From contig DATGZN010000011.1 of assembly GCA_035297145.1 (NCBI GenBank), forward strand, positions 19,522 through 83,521: a stretch of DNA of 64,000 nucleotides, written 5' to 3'. Shown here piece by piece: positions 44,732-55,190 of this stretch (within the stretch, counting starts at the first letter, position 1; every line of letters starts with the position of its first letter). The translations under genes and the position numbers were made by a program. The DNA is from QHXW01 sp035297145 (GTDB taxonomy: Bacteria; Acidobacteriota; Terriglobia; Bryobacterales; Bryobacteraceae). Below the pieces are notes generated by a model. It did no database searches, had not been told where the DNA came from, and was given only the letters and a program-made list of their open reading frames with translations.

Positions 44732-46111
44732 TCAAAAATGTGTGGGCTCGCGCCGCAACATGCGTCCGCGCTTTTTGTCGCCCACGAATCTTCCATCTTT
44801 GACTTGCACCTTGCCACGCACCGTTACCACTGACGGACGGCCCTGAATGTTCATTCCTTCGAATCCGTTGTAGTCGTTGTTCACAGCCTGTGTCTTGACT
44901 GAAGTTACGCCTCGATACGACGTGTCGTAAATCACTAGATCCGCGTCGCTTCCTACGGCGATCGTGCCTTTGCGAGGGAACAGGCCGAACAACTTCGCGG
45001 CCTTGGTACTGGCGACGTCCACAAACCGGTTCACATCGAGCCTGCCGCTGGCGACACCGCACGTGTAGAGCAGGTTGACGCGGTCCTCAATGCCGGGGAT
45101 ACCGTTCGGGATTTGTGTGAAGTTGGCTTGGCCTAGCAATTTCTGTTCAGTGTCGAACGGACAATGATCGGTGCCGACCGTGTCAATAGATCCGGCTGAA
45201 AGCGCGTTCCACAATAAGTGCAAATTGCGTTTGTCGCGCAGTGGCGGCGACATCACGTGCTTCATGCCCTCACTCCCCGGCCGCTCGGCGTACGTCTTGT
45301 CGAGAAGAAGGTGAGGCAGAACGGACTCGATGAAAATCCTGACCCCGCGCGCCTTGGCTGCCGTAGCCGCCTGCAACGCGGGACCGCACGAGAGGTGAAC
45401 CACATAGCCTGTGGCGCCCGTATTCTCGAGAAAAGTTGCGAAGCGCCCTGTGCCCTCGGCCTCCACTGATTCAGGACGGCTGGGCTCGTGCCACTCGGGG
45501 CCGGTCTTGCCTTGGGAGATCAGGCTCGCCTGCAGGCGGCTGACCAGTTCGGCGTTCTCGCAGTGCGCGGTCACGATGACACCGAGCAGCTTGGCAAGCG
45601 TAAGGGCCTGGTACATTTCGCCGTCGTCTACGCCAAAGAAATTCTTGTAGGCGAGAAAGATCTTGAAGGACGCGATGCCGTCGCGCACGATCTCCCGAAG
45701 CTGCGACTCCGTTTTCTCGTCATACTTCGTCACCGACATGTGGAAGGTGTAGTCACAGGCGCTATGGCTGCCGGCTTTCGACTTCCACAGGTGGTACCCT
45801 TCGAGCGCATCGTCATTGCGCGACGGGCAGCACATCTCGATGAAGGTAGTGGTGCCGCCAACCAGGGCGGCGATGCTTCCGGTCTCGTGCGTGTCCTTGG
45901 CGAAGGTGGCCATGAACGGCAGGTAGATGTGGACGTGTGGATCGATGAAGCCGGGGAACACGAGCTTTCCGCCTGCGTCCAGCACCTCGGTTCCGGGCGG
46001 GGCATCGAGTGCGGCGCCGATGCGAGTGATGGTCTCGTCTTCGATATAAAGATCGCCGTGGAATCGCGAGTCGGCGGTGACGATTTCGCCGTTCTTGATC
46101 AGGAGGGACAT
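44732..46111 (-). CDS. hydA: Dihydropyrimidinase
   Basis: The ATG at 46111 has GGAGA just upstream and gives the family start MSLLIKNGEIVTADSRF. Length 459 residues. A binuclear zinc amidohydrolase that opens 5,6-dihydrouracil or dihydrothymine to N-carbamoyl-beta-alanine or its methyl form. Metal ligands are in GFIDPHVHIYLPF (HxH), the carbamylated lysine region FKIFLAYKNF, VTAHCENAE and GTDHCPFD (Asp). The gene starts eight bases after preA ends and is followed by hyuC. Cyclic imide and hydantoin substrates are known for relatives, but the operon supports pyrimidines. Confidence 0.95.
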   Translation of the reverse strand: MSLLIKNGEIVTADSRFHGDLYIEDETITRIGAALDAPPGTEVLDAGGKLVFPGFIDPHVHIYLPFMATFAKDTHETGSIAALVGGTTTFIEMCCPSRNDDALEGYHLWKSKAGSHSACDYTFHMSVTKYDEKTESQLREIVRDGIASFKIFLAYKNFFGVDDGEMYQALTLAKLLGVIVTAHCENAELVSRLQASLISQGKTGPEWHEPSRPESVEAEGTGRFATFLENTGATGYVVHLSCGPALQAATAAKARGVRIFIESVLPHLLLDKTYAERPGSEGMKHVMSPPLRDKRNLHLLWNALSAGSIDTVGTDHCPFDTEQKLLGQANFTQIPNGIPGIEDRVNLLYTCGVASGRLDVNRFVDVASTKAAKLFGLFPRKGTIAVGSDADLVIYDTSYRGVTSVKTQAVNNDYNGFEGMNIQGRPSVVTVRGKVQVKDGRFVGDKKRGRMLRREPTHF

Positions 46112-46118
46112 GGTTCTC

Positions 46119-47447
46119 CTAGTGCACGTGTATCGCGTTCTGCTCGCGGTAGCGCCGCATCGCCTCCCAATCCTCGGAGACCTCGGGCTGGGATTGGCAT
46201 AGTTCGTTCCAGGATATCGGCGCGCGCTCCGTGGGGAGTTCCGCCATCTCGATACAATGCTCCACCGGGCAGACGTTGTAGCATAAGCGGCATCCGACGC
46301 AGTCATGCTCGCGGACCCTCGGCTGCGGCCGCTCCCCGGTCGTTCCGGGAGCCAGATCGATGCACTGATGGGCCGCATCATTGCAAGCCACGTAGCAAAG
46401 ATTGCACTTGATGCACTTGTGCTCATCGATGCGCGCCACCGCGCTGAAAAATAGATTAAAATTTGCGAAGTCCGAGATCCGGGGCAAGCTCTTGCCCACC
46501 ACTTCGCCGACGGTTTTGAATCCCTTCGCGTCCATCCAGTTCGACAAGCCATCGCAGAGGTCTTCAATAACGCGAAAGCCATAGTGCATTACAGCGGTAC
46601 AGACCTGCAGGCTGCTCGCGCCCAGGAGCAGAAACTCCGCGGCATCCTGCCAGGTGGAGATTCCGCCCATGCCCGAAATGGGAATTCGCGAGAGGGAGAC
46701 AACCTCGTCGGTACCCAGCGCGGAGAGCATATGGAGCGCGATCGGCTTGACCGCTGGTCCGGCGAACCCGCCGTGGCCGCCCTTCCCGCCGATGTTGGGA
46801 GTGATCGCGAGCGTGTCGAGATCCACGCCGACGATCGAGTTCAGCGTGTTGATCAAGGATATGGCGTCGGCTTCCGCGGCAATGGCGGCGCGCGCCGGAT
46901 GAATGATGTTGGTGATATTCGGTGTGAGCTTCACAATCACGGGGATGCGGCAGATTTCGGTTACCCAGCGGGTGATCTGCTCGCAATACTCCGGGACCTG
47001 GCCGACCGCGCTGCCCATGCCGCGCTCACTCATGCCGTGCGGGCAGCCGTAATTCAGTTCAATGCCGTCGGCGCCCGTATCCTCGATGCGGCGCACGATG
47101 TCGTGCCATGCTTCGGGTTTCGACTCCACCATCGCGGACGCGATGACGGCGCGGTCCGGCCATGCGCGCTTCACCTCGGCCATCTCGCGCAGATTCACAT
47201 CCAGGGGCCGGTCCGAGATGAGCTCCACATTGTTGATGCCCACCATTTTTTGCCCGCCATAGTGCCACGCTCCGTAACGATTCGACACATTGAGGACGGG
47301 CGCGCCAATCGTCTTCCAGACCGCGCCGCCCCAACCCGCCTCGAAGGCCCGATGAACCTGGTTACCCGAGTTGGTGGGCGGGGCTGAGGCGAGCCAGAAC
47401 GGATTGGGCGACTGGATACCCGCGAAGTCGATCCGTAAATCAGCCAT
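46119..47447 (-). CDS. preA: NAD-dependent dihydropyrimidine dehydrogenase subunit PreA
   Basis: A 442-residue subunit that reduces uracil and thymine to the dihydro forms, with FMN in a TIM barrel homologous to dihydroorotate dehydrogenase. FMN-site features are VWKTIGAPVLNVSNRYG, ELNYGCPHG, and the MGGISTWQDAAEFLLLGASSLQVCT block. The C-terminus carries two ferredoxin-type clusters, CIKCNLCYVAC and CVGCRLCYNVCPVEHC. It overlaps preT by eight bases, matching their tight 1:1 partnership, in which PreT passes electrons from NADH. Confidence 0.96.
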   Translation of the reverse strand: MADLRIDFAGIQSPNPFWLASAPPTNSGNQVHRAFEAGWGGAVWKTIGAPVLNVSNRYGAWHYGGQKMVGINNVELISDRPLDVNLREMAEVKRAWPDRAVIASAMVESKPEAWHDIVRRIEDTGADGIELNYGCPHGMSERGMGSAVGQVPEYCEQITRWVTEICRIPVIVKLTPNITNIIHPARAAIAAEADAISLINTLNSIVGVDLDTLAITPNIGGKGGHGGFAGPAVKPIALHMLSALGTDEVVSLSRIPISGMGGISTWQDAAEFLLLGASSLQVCTAVMHYGFRVIEDLCDGLSNWMDAKGFKTVGEVVGKSLPRISDFANFNLFFSAVARIDEHKCIKCNLCYVACNDAAHQCIDLAPGTTGERPQPRVREHDCVGCRLCYNVCPVEHCIEMAELPTERAPISWNELCQSQPEVSEDWEAMRRYREQNAIHVH

Positions 47448-48759
47448 GGGTGACTCCCCGGGGCATCAATCGTTCGTGAATCGCTCGGGCAGCAAGCTTT
47501 CCGTCTTGTACGCCCATCACGGTCGATGCTGCACCCTTCGATCGAATGCAGTCGCCCCCGGCATAGATACCGGGAATGCTCGTCTCAAAAGAATCGTTCA
47601 CGCGAATCTTTCCTTTCTCGGTCTCGAGAGGCAGCCAAGAGGCGACGGCTGTCATTTCCTGTCCGATCGCTTTCACCACCTGGTCAACAGACAGCACGAA
47701 CTCAGAGCCCTTGATGGGCTGCGGCGTCGGCCGCCCCGAAGCATCCTCCGTTCCCAAGCTCATCCGGACACACTCCAGGGCGTTCACTGCGCCATCCACA
47801 GCCACGACGCAGCGTGGCTGGGTGAGGAAGCGGATTTCCACTCCCTCTTTCTTGACGAACTCGTACTCGTGGTCGTAGGCCGTCATTTCGTGACAGCTGC
47901 GGCGGTAGATCATAACTACTCTCTCGGCGCCCAATCGTTTGGCGATGGTGGCGCAATCGATCGCCGTGTTTCCCGCGCCGATGACTGCGACGTGCCGCCC
48001 AATCTTCATATGGCGCGGATCGAGCTTGCTCTGTTCGATGTATTCGAGCCCATCAACCAAGTGCTCTTCGCCGGCGATGTGCATATCCGGAGTCGCTCCC
48101 AGGCCGACAGCTACAAAAACGGCGTCAAACCGAGCCTGAAGATCCCGGATATTCAGATTGCGGCCGAGTTCCATGCCGGTTTCGAAGCGCACTCCAAGAC
48201 GGCGGATCATTTCGACTTCCGCCAACGCAGCTTCCACCGGTTCGCGGAGCGCAATAATGCCATAGGTGGAAAGGCCGCCAGCCAGATCGCGCTTTTCAAA
48301 CACGGTAACGCTGTGCCCGCGGCGCGCAAGCTCGCCGGCACACGATAATCCCGCGGGTCCCGCGCCGATCACCGCGATCTTGTGGCCCGTGGGCGGTCCG
48401 GCGGAGAAGACATCGATGTTGCGAGAGTATACAAAGTCCGTGGCGTACCGCTGCAAGCGCCCGATCGCGATCGGCTTGTGCTCAGCGCCAAGCACGCATC
48501 GGCCCACACAGAGCTCCTCAACCGGGCACACTCTCGCGCACGTTGCTCCCAGTAGATTGCTTTCGAGAATCGTGCGAGCCGAGCCCAGAAGGTTGCCGGT
48601 AGCGATCTTCTTGATGAAGCGGGGAACATCGATATGCGTCGGGCAGGCCTGAGTGCATGGCGCGTCGAAGCAGAATAAACAGCGGTTCGCCTCGACGAGC
48701 GCTTCTTGTGCGCTCAAGGCAGGGAGCTGCTCGGCGAGGGCTTGCTGGGGATCGATCAT
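47440..48759 (-). CDS. preT: NAD-dependent dihydropyrimidine dehydrogenase subunit PreT
   Basis: A 439-residue flavoprotein partner of PreA. The N-terminal Fe-S region has CLFCFDAPCTQACPTHIDV (residues about 28-46). FAD binding follows with VIGAGPAGLSCAGELARRG, then an NAD(P) site in AVIGAGNTAIDCA and the C-terminal GIYAGGDCIRSKGA. The start ATG at 48759 overlaps the stop of the permease gene in TAATG, so it is translationally coupled. The length fits GltD-like FAD subunits. It oxidises NADH and feeds PreA. Confidence 0.95.
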   Translation of the reverse strand: MIDPQQALAEQLPALSAQEALVEANRCLFCFDAPCTQACPTHIDVPRFIKKIATGNLLGSARTILESNLLGATCARVCPVEELCVGRCVLGAEHKPIAIGRLQRYATDFVYSRNIDVFSAGPPTGHKIAVIGAGPAGLSCAGELARRGHSVTVFEKRDLAGGLSTYGIIALREPVEAALAEVEMIRRLGVRFETGMELGRNLNIRDLQARFDAVFVAVGLGATPDMHIAGEEHLVDGLEYIEQSKLDPRHMKIGRHVAVIGAGNTAIDCATIAKRLGAERVVMIYRRSCHEMTAYDHEYEFVKKEGVEIRFLTQPRCVVAVDGAVNALECVRMSLGTEDASGRPTPQPIKGSEFVLSVDQVVKAIGQEMTAVASWLPLETEKGKIRVNDSFETSIPGIYAGGDCIRSKGAASTVMGVQDGKLAARAIHERLMPRGVTHG

Positions 48760-50195
48760 TACTTTTCTGTTCCCCGCATCAATTGCACATACAAAGCCCC
48801 CGACACACCGAAGCCCACGAACCAGGCGTAGTCGTACAACCAGCGCACCCCCGGGACCACGATTCCGGCAAGTGCCACGATGATTCCCGCGGCCAGGCTG
48901 ATGACGGCCCGCGGGTTCACCCCATTGCGATATTCGTAAATTCCGCCGCGACGGTAAAGATCGCTGACTCTTAGATCTGTTCCACGCACCAGGAAGTAAT
49001 CCGCGATCATGATTCCCGCCACCGGCCCGAGCAATCCGGAGTAACCGATGAGCCATCCGAAGATGTAGGATCCGAAATCGTTGAGCAGCTTCCACGGCAT
49101 CATCGCCACTCCGATCACGCCGGTGATCAGGCCGCCCGTGCGGAACGAGATGCGCCGGGGATTCAGATTCGAGATGTCATTTGATGGCGAAACCACGTTG
49201 GCGGCGATGTTCGTATTCAATGTCGCCACAAGGATCGCCAGCAGCGCGATCAATGCAATCACGGGCTGGTGAAAACGCCCAATGAGAGCGACGGGATCCC
49301 AGATCGCCTCTCCGAACAGAATTACCGAGGCGGAAGTGACGGCCACGCCGATGAAGGAATAGAGAGTCATCGCGGGCGGCAGCCCCAGGGCCTGCCCGAT
49401 CATCTGCGCTTTCTGGCTTTTGGCGAACCGCGTGAAATCCGGTATGTTCAACGCGACAGTTGCCCAGAAGCCGACCATCGCGGTGAGCGAAGGGACGAAG
49501 AAGCGCCAGAACTCCGCCCCGGTCCGGAACTTGCTCTTGGCACTGAGTACGGGCCCCAGACCTCCAGCTTGAGAAGTGATCCACCAGAGCAACAGCAGAC
49601 CCACCCCCAGCATGAACGGGGCACTGATCCCCTCGAGGACACGGATGGTTTCGATGCCACGCCACACCACCGCCATATTCAGCAGCCAGAATGCAAAGAA
49701 GCAGATCCAGACCGAGCCGGGCAGAGAGCCGGCTTGCGGCCAAACGATGGCGAGGAGTGTGTGGATCGCCTGGCCGCCGATCCAGGTCTGAATGCCGAAC
49801 CATCCGCACGCCACCAGTGCGCGTAGAATCGCGGGCAGGTTTGCGCCGCGCACACCGAATGAAGCGCGCACGAAAACCGGAAAAGGCACGCCATACTTGG
49901 TGCCGGCGTGCGCGTTCAGCAGCATGGGAATCAGCACAATTACGTTGCCCAACAGGATCGTTCCGATCGCCTGCCACCAGTTCATTCCTCCAGCGATCAG
50001 CCCGGAAGCCAGCATGTAGGTCGGAATGCAAACACTCATCGCCACCCAGAGCGAGGCATAGTTGTATACACCCCAGGTGCGCCGGTTCTCAGGTACGGGC
50101 GCCAGCCCCTCGTTGTACAATCCGGGATCGGCTGCCGGTTGGGCTTCCGCTAGTTGCTCGTCATCGCGCGCTTCTGAAAGCATAGGCGCCTCCAC
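48759..50195 (-). CDS. NCS1-family nucleobase:cation symporter
   Basis: A 478-residue transporter with about 12 transmembrane helices, the first gene of the pyrimidine operon. NCS1 signatures include VPENRRTWGVYNYASLWVAMSVCIPTY, GTKYGVPFPVFVRASFGVRGANLPA, NIAANVVSPSNDISNLNPRRISFRTG and IADYFLVR. Substrates in the family are uracil, thymine, cytosine, hydantoin or allantoin. The downstream reductive uracil pathway points to uracil/thymine or dihydropyrimidine import. Stop and preT start overlap. Promoter and operator are presumably in the 200 bases upstream, but no clear site was seen. Confidence 0.94.
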   Translation of the reverse strand: MEAPMLSEARDDEQLAEAQPAADPGLYNEGLAPVPENRRTWGVYNYASLWVAMSVCIPTYMLASGLIAGGMNWWQAIGTILLGNVIVLIPMLLNAHAGTKYGVPFPVFVRASFGVRGANLPAILRALVACGWFGIQTWIGGQAIHTLLAIVWPQAGSLPGSVWICFFAFWLLNMAVVWRGIETIRVLEGISAPFMLGVGLLLLWWITSQAGGLGPVLSAKSKFRTGAEFWRFFVPSLTAMVGFWATVALNIPDFTRFAKSQKAQMIGQALGLPPAMTLYSFIGVAVTSASVILFGEAIWDPVALIGRFHQPVIALIALLAILVATLNTNIAANVVSPSNDISNLNPRRISFRTGGLITGVIGVAMMPWKLLNDFGSYIFGWLIGYSGLLGPVAGIMIADYFLVRGTDLRVSDLYRRGGIYEYRNGVNPRAVISLAAGIIVALAGIVVPGVRWLYDYAWFVGFGVSGALYVQLMRGTEK

Positions 50196-50394
50196 GCTCA
50201 GATCTTCGTGGATCGCAATCTATGCATCCTACCGTAACGAGGGAGGTTCGCGTGTCTCACACAAACTCGTAACAAGATCTTGACACTCATGAAACAACCC
50301 CGCATACTGGGTCACCGACCTCTTAACTTCAGTGGCAAACAGCGGAGAGTCCTCGTTCGACGCTCGAAGGGGTAGCGGTCAAAAGGGGGAATTG

Positions 50395-53300
50395 ATGTTC
50401 ACTCGAAGTGCGTTGATAGCGACAGGCGTTTGCGTATTTCTCGTGTGTCCATTCCTTTACGGTCAGGCGACCGGAAGCCTTTCGGGTACCGTGTCGGACA
50501 CCACTGGCTCCGTCATCTCCGGTGCCAAGGTCACGGTTACCGCGGAAGCCATCGGCCTCACTCGGGCCGCCATGACCGACGGCGCCGGTCACTATCTGAT
50601 TCCCCTGCTGCCCGTCGCCCATTTCGCCATCCGAGTGGAACTTTCCGGTTTTCAAACCGCTGAGGATAAGGACGTCCGTCTGCAAGTGGACGAACATCGC
50701 GAATTGGATTTCAGGCTCTCACCCGCTTCAGTAAAGGAGACCGTCGAAGTTACGGCAACCGAGGTGGCCGTGGAAACAGCCAATCCGAGTCTGGCCAGGT
50801 CATCACCGCCCAGCAAGTCGCCGAACTGCCATTGAACGGCCGTGACTTTGTCCAACTGGCAACGCTGACTCCCGGCACCACCCAGGAAACCAACACCACC
50901 AGCTTTTTCAATGGCGGTCCCAGCAGTGAGGTTTCAGCTCGCGGATCCTACTCACTTTCGGTCGGTGGGTCCCGCGCCAACAGCACCGATTGGCTGCTGG
51001 ATGGCAACGACAATAACGAATTGACCGCCGGCGGCATCGCGATCCTGCCGTCTATCGACGCCATTCAGGAGTTCAAAGTTCTGACCTACAACTACTCGGC
51101 CGAATGGGGAACCCGCGCCGGTCCCACCGTGCTCGTCACCACTAAGTCGGGATCGAACCAGCTCCACGGGTCTGTCTTCGAGTTTTTCCGCAACACCGAC
51201 CTGGACGCGCGCAGTTTCTTCGCCGCCACCACCGAGAAATTCAATCTGAATCAGTTCGGAGGCTCAGTGGGCGGTGCCATCAAGAAGGACAAGACTTTCT
51301 TCTTCGCGGACATTCAGAACAAAATGCAGCGCCACGGAATTCCCTTCACCGGCCTGGTCCCCACCCAGGCGATGCGCAATGGAGATTTCTCCAACGATGC
51401 ATTTGGCAATCCCAGGTCCGGGTTCCTGAATAATCCTTACGTGGGTGGCGCAAAGGATACACACTTTCAATGCGACGGCTCAGGCAACCCTCTTCCCGCG
51501 GCCCCCGATGGGAGCCAGCCGCTCGGTGTCGACTGCAACAAAATCCCGCAAGGCCTGATCAACCCGATCGGCCAGAAGCTGATCAATCTCTACCCCTTGC
51601 CGAATGCCAATAACTCCGCCCTGGGCTACAACTACGGGAACGAGCCCGTCCGGAAACTCAATGATGGCGAGTTCGACGTCCGGCTCGATCATAATATCTC
51701 CGCCAACGACTCGGTTTTCGCGCGCTTCAGCTACGACCAGGCCACATCCGCCGTCCCAGGAGGCGCGCCAGGATTCGCCGAACAAGGCGCCTTTGCCAGT
51801 AACCAGGGCATCCTCAACCACGCGCGCAATGTCGCCGTCTCCGAGACGCACATATTCTCTCCAACCACGGTCAATCAATTCAACGCCGGCTACAATCGCA
51901 TTTTCGACTACATCTCGTCCTACGGTACCGGCAGTTGCGAAGCGCAGACACTCGGCATTCCCGGCGCCAATCTCGGAGGCGTCAGTTGTGGTTTGACCTC
52001 CACCCAGCTCGATGGCGGCTACTGGTCGCTCGGTGATCGCGGCTTCTCTCCCTTCCAGGGCGGCACCAATGTCTTCTCCATTTCCGATTCGTTCGACATG
52101 GTTCGCGGCAAGCACGACATCAAAGTGGGAGGGGGTATTCGTGCTAACCAAATGAACGTATTGGCCGAAGGCTTCCAGGACGGGTATTGGATATACACTG
52201 GCTTTTGGGCCGGCGAGCCGCAAGCCGATCTCCTGACAGGTCTACCCAGCCTCGCCATCCATGATCAGACATTCAATGGGAACGTAACGGGCCGGCGCTG
52301 GAAGCTGTTTCGCCCGTTCGTCGAGGACGGCTGGCGCATCAGCAAGAGCTTAACCCTGAACCTTGGCTTGGCATGGGCCTTCGTGACTCCCGTTACCGAG
52401 GCCGCCAACCGGATGGCGGACTTCAACCCGGCGAACGGCCAATTTCTGATTGCCGGGCAGGGTGCCAGTTCCTCAGCCGGTATACAAATGGACAAGACCG
52501 CGCTGGAACCGCGGGTCGGGCTTGCCTGGAAGCCGTTCGGAAGCCAAACGACTGTAATCCGAGGGGGTTACGCCATTTTCCACGACTCGTCCTGGAACCA
52601 GGGCGGACAAGGCCTGTGGGAGAATCCGCCCTATTTTGCAGAATCGGATGCGTTTGCGTTTGGCGGCGCTTGCACCTTCGCGACTTCTGCCTGTGCAACA
52701 AAATACGGGCTTACGCCCTCGGCCATCAGCGCCTCGAGCGGATTTCCAATATTCACTACGCCGCCGAACCCCCTCAATTTCACCGGGACCTTGCAAGCGC
52801 AGAATCTCAATTTCAAACAGGGCCGGGTCCAGCAGTTTAATGTCAACGTGGAACACCAGCTTCCAGGCGAAGTCCTTCTTACCGTTGGGTATGCGGGGTC
52901 GCGCAGTTCCCATATTCTGGTGGATGGCAACAACATCAACGTAGGATCTCCCGCCGCCTGTGGTAAGGTTTCCGGCTACACTTTGGGCTGTGGCCCGGGC
53001 GGATCTTCGTTCGGCGTTCCCTACTCTCAGTTCCCGTTCTCTACCATCGACAATAACTTCGACATCGGCGTGGCACACTATAATTCCTTGCAAATAAAGG
53101 CCGAAACCAAGAGCGCGAAGCACGGTCTCTATGCGCTCATCGGGTACACTTACGCCCGCGCCTACGATAACGGGTTCACAGACGGCCTTGGTAGCCTTTT
53201 GGGCGCCACGTATTACCCTCTTCCGGCGTGGCAGACGTTGGACTGGGGTCTGTCGCAGATTAACCTCAACCACAGTTTCACCGCCAGCGTCATCTACCAA

Positions 53301-53837
53301 CTGCCGTTCGGAAAGGGCAAGCAGTTCGGCAGTTCCTGGAACGGTCCGGTCAACACGATCCTCGGGGATTGGGAGGTAACTCTTATCGAGAAAGCCACTT
53401 CCGGGTTTCCGGTTTTCGTAATCGATAGTGATAACTCGTCTGGTGTCAATTTCGAGAACAACGGAAACAGCCTTAGCCGTCCGAACCAGACCTGCAATCC
53501 TCAGCTAAGCAATCCAAAACTGAGCGGCTGGTTTAATACGTCATGTTTCAGTGCGCCGACGCCCGGAGAACTGGGAAATGCGTCGCGGACTCCGGTTTCG
53601 GGTCCGGGTTTCGTGAACACCGATTTCTCGGCCATCAAGCACTTCAACCTGCCGCGCGAGGGAATGCGGCTGGATTTCCGGGCGGAGTGCTTCAATCTGT
53701 TTAATCATCCGCAATTCGCGAATCCGGGTGCGGGCGGGGCAGGCACGGACTTCAATTCCCCGGCGACTTTCGGGGTTGTGAACGCCACCGTGAACAACCC
53801 GCGCCTGTTTCAGTTTGCGCTCAAACTGGCCTTCTAA
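50395..53837 (+). pseudogene. Oar-like TonB-dependent receptor, frameshifted
   Basis: An ATG at 50395 with GGGGGA upstream starts a signal peptide, then a carboxypeptidase-regulatory domain (QATGSLSGTVSDTTG) and a plug start (VEVTATEVAVETANPSL). The frame breaks near 50793: CTGGCCAGGTC, where CTGGGCCAGGTC would read LGQV. The next frame then continues QVITAQQVAELPLNGRDFVQLATLTPG. The rest runs 1000 residues to the terminal aromatic residue (KLAF). One missing G explains it; the intact receptor would be about 1147 residues. It may be a pseudogene, an error, or rarely a programmed shift. The TPR gene 56 bases later is probably cotranscribed. Substrate is unknown. Confidence 0.88.
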
Positions 53838-53893
53838 ACTGGGCCCAGTGCCGCGACAACTCGAGGCAACTTTGTTGCTCATAGGCATTGACG

Positions 53894-55117
53894 ATGGTCG
53901 CGGTTCGCGTCGCTAGCCTGTTCTGCTTTTGCGGCATACTCTGCGCCGCGGACACCTCAGAATCGCATCTGGGAAAGGGATACGATGCCCTTCGCCAGGA
54001 ACAGTACGACGTGGCTGCCGCCGAATTCCGCGCCGCTCTGCAGCTCGACCCGACGCTGGTCATGCGGGCGCGATTTCCGTTAGCGGTTGCGCTCTTCGAA
54101 ATGAAGGAATCGGCTGAGGCGCGTCGTGAGTTCGAATCCGTGCGCCGCGAAAAGGGAGATCATCCCAACATCTCCTATTATTTGGGCAGGCTGGATTTGG
54201 AGGATCAGAACTTCGAATCCGCGATCCGGAACCTGAATCAGGCGATAGCACGGCCTCCGTTCCCCGACACGGCTTACTACCTCGGACTTGCCTGCTTCAG
54301 GCATGGAGATTTAGCGCTCGCCGAAAAATGGTTGCAGCGTGCCGCACAGCTCAATCCACGCGACAGCCAAGCGCCATACCAGCTCGGGATGGTCTACCGC
54401 AAAGAAGGACGCGAGGAGGATGGGAAAAAGGCCCTGGCCCTTTCGGCGGAGCTTCGCCGGCGCGATGCCGACGAGAGCAAGCTCCGGATGGAATGCGCAC
54501 ACAAGCTTGACGAGGGCCCGCGCAGCGAAGCGCGCACCTTCTGCCAGCAGCTCTACGATCCGGGTGACGCCGACAAACTGACCAGGCTCGGCACCCTTTA
54601 CGGACAGCACGGTGACCTGGAAGCAGCCTTGAAGCCCTTGCGGCGTGCCGCGGAACTGGCCCCGCAAGCGCCACAAATGCAATACAACCTGGCCTTCACT
54701 TATTACCGGCTGAATCGCTTTGAGGACGCGCGCGCCCCCCTTGCCCGTGCCGTCGAGAGATGGCCGGACATCTTTCAACTGAACTCTCTTTACGGAGCCG
54801 TGCTGCTGAAGCTGGGAGAAGAGGGTGCGGCCTGTGATGCGCTGCGCCGCGCGCACCTGCTCCAGCCGCAGGATTCCGGGGCTGCGAACCTACTCTTCGC
54901 TGCCCTACTCGGCCTTGGACGCAGAAACCAAGCTGCGCTGCGGTATCCGGATGCGCTGCGGTCTTTCGACGAGGCCGCCAAGCTCCATCCCGCCGATCCC
55001 GAGCCTCACCGAAGCCTGGCTGAAATTTACAGGCTCACTGGGCACACGTCCGAGGCGGCGGCGGAACAGGAACAAGTTGATCGGCTGAGCAAGAACCCGG
55101 AAAAAGTCGGACCGTGA
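53894..55117 (+). CDS. Secreted tetratricopeptide repeat protein
   Basis: The ATG at 53894 gives a short signal peptide (MVAVRVASLFCFCGILCAA). The 407-residue product is built of TPR helical hairpins. Examples are GKGYDALRQEQYDVAAAEFRAALQLDP, DTAYYLGLACFRHGDLALAEKWLQRAAQLNP and PQMQYNLAFTYYRLNRFEDARAPLARAVERWP. Roughly ten repeats cover residues 25-400. Such periplasmic TPR proteins scaffold other proteins. Its position right after an Oar-like receptor suggests a partner or regulator of that transport system, an inference. The gene is followed by two perfect hairpins before the convergent trmO. Confidence 0.88.
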   Translation: MVAVRVASLFCFCGILCAADTSESHLGKGYDALRQEQYDVAAAEFRAALQLDPTLVMRARFPLAVALFEMKESAEARREFESVRREKGDHPNISYYLGRLDLEDQNFESAIRNLNQAIARPPFPDTAYYLGLACFRHGDLALAEKWLQRAAQLNPRDSQAPYQLGMVYRKEGREEDGKKALALSAELRRRDADESKLRMECAHKLDEGPRSEARTFCQQLYDPGDADKLTRLGTLYGQHGDLEAALKPLRRAAELAPQAPQMQYNLAFTYYRLNRFEDARAPLARAVERWPDIFQLNSLYGAVLLKLGEEGAACDALRRAHLLQPQDSGAANLLFAALLGLGRRNQAALRYPDALRSFDEAAKLHPADPEPHRSLAEIYRLTGHTSEAAAEQEQVDRLSKNPEKVGP

Positions 55118-55119
55118 TT

Positions 55120-55186
55120 GGGCCGAGCGTGCTCGGCCCCTACAATGACTTCCGAGAACACGCGTAGTGGTCGGGCACGCCCGACC
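55120..55186. terminator. Two perfect hairpins between convergent genes (GTAG-headed)
   Basis: Between the stops of the TPR gene and trmO lie GGGCCGAGC-GT-GCTCGGCCC (55120-55139) and GGTCGGGC-AC-GCCCGACC (55169-55186). The first, on the minus strand, is preceded by TTGTAGGGG. The second is preceded by GCGTAGT on the plus strand. Without T-runs they are probably bidirectional terminators and/or REP-like elements of the same GTAG-headed type as elsewhere in the window. Confidence 0.65.
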
Positions 55187-55190
55187 TATT

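Noticed and set aside
44732..46582. Longer dihydropyrimidinase start at 46582
   Set aside because: The added 157 residues are Ser/Arg-rich and are antisense-like sequence within preA; the ATG at 46111 with GGAGA is the family start.
47440..49095. Longer PreT start at 49095
   Set aside because: The extension overlaps the permease coding region; ATG 48759 in TAATG gives the normal N-terminus.
50793..50835. Programmed frameshift in the Oar-like receptor
   Set aside because: No slippery heptamer or downstream structure is visible; a missing G explains it more simply.
55120..55186. CRISPR-like repeats from the two neighbouring hairpins
   Set aside because: The two palindromes differ in sequence and there are no spacers or cas genes.
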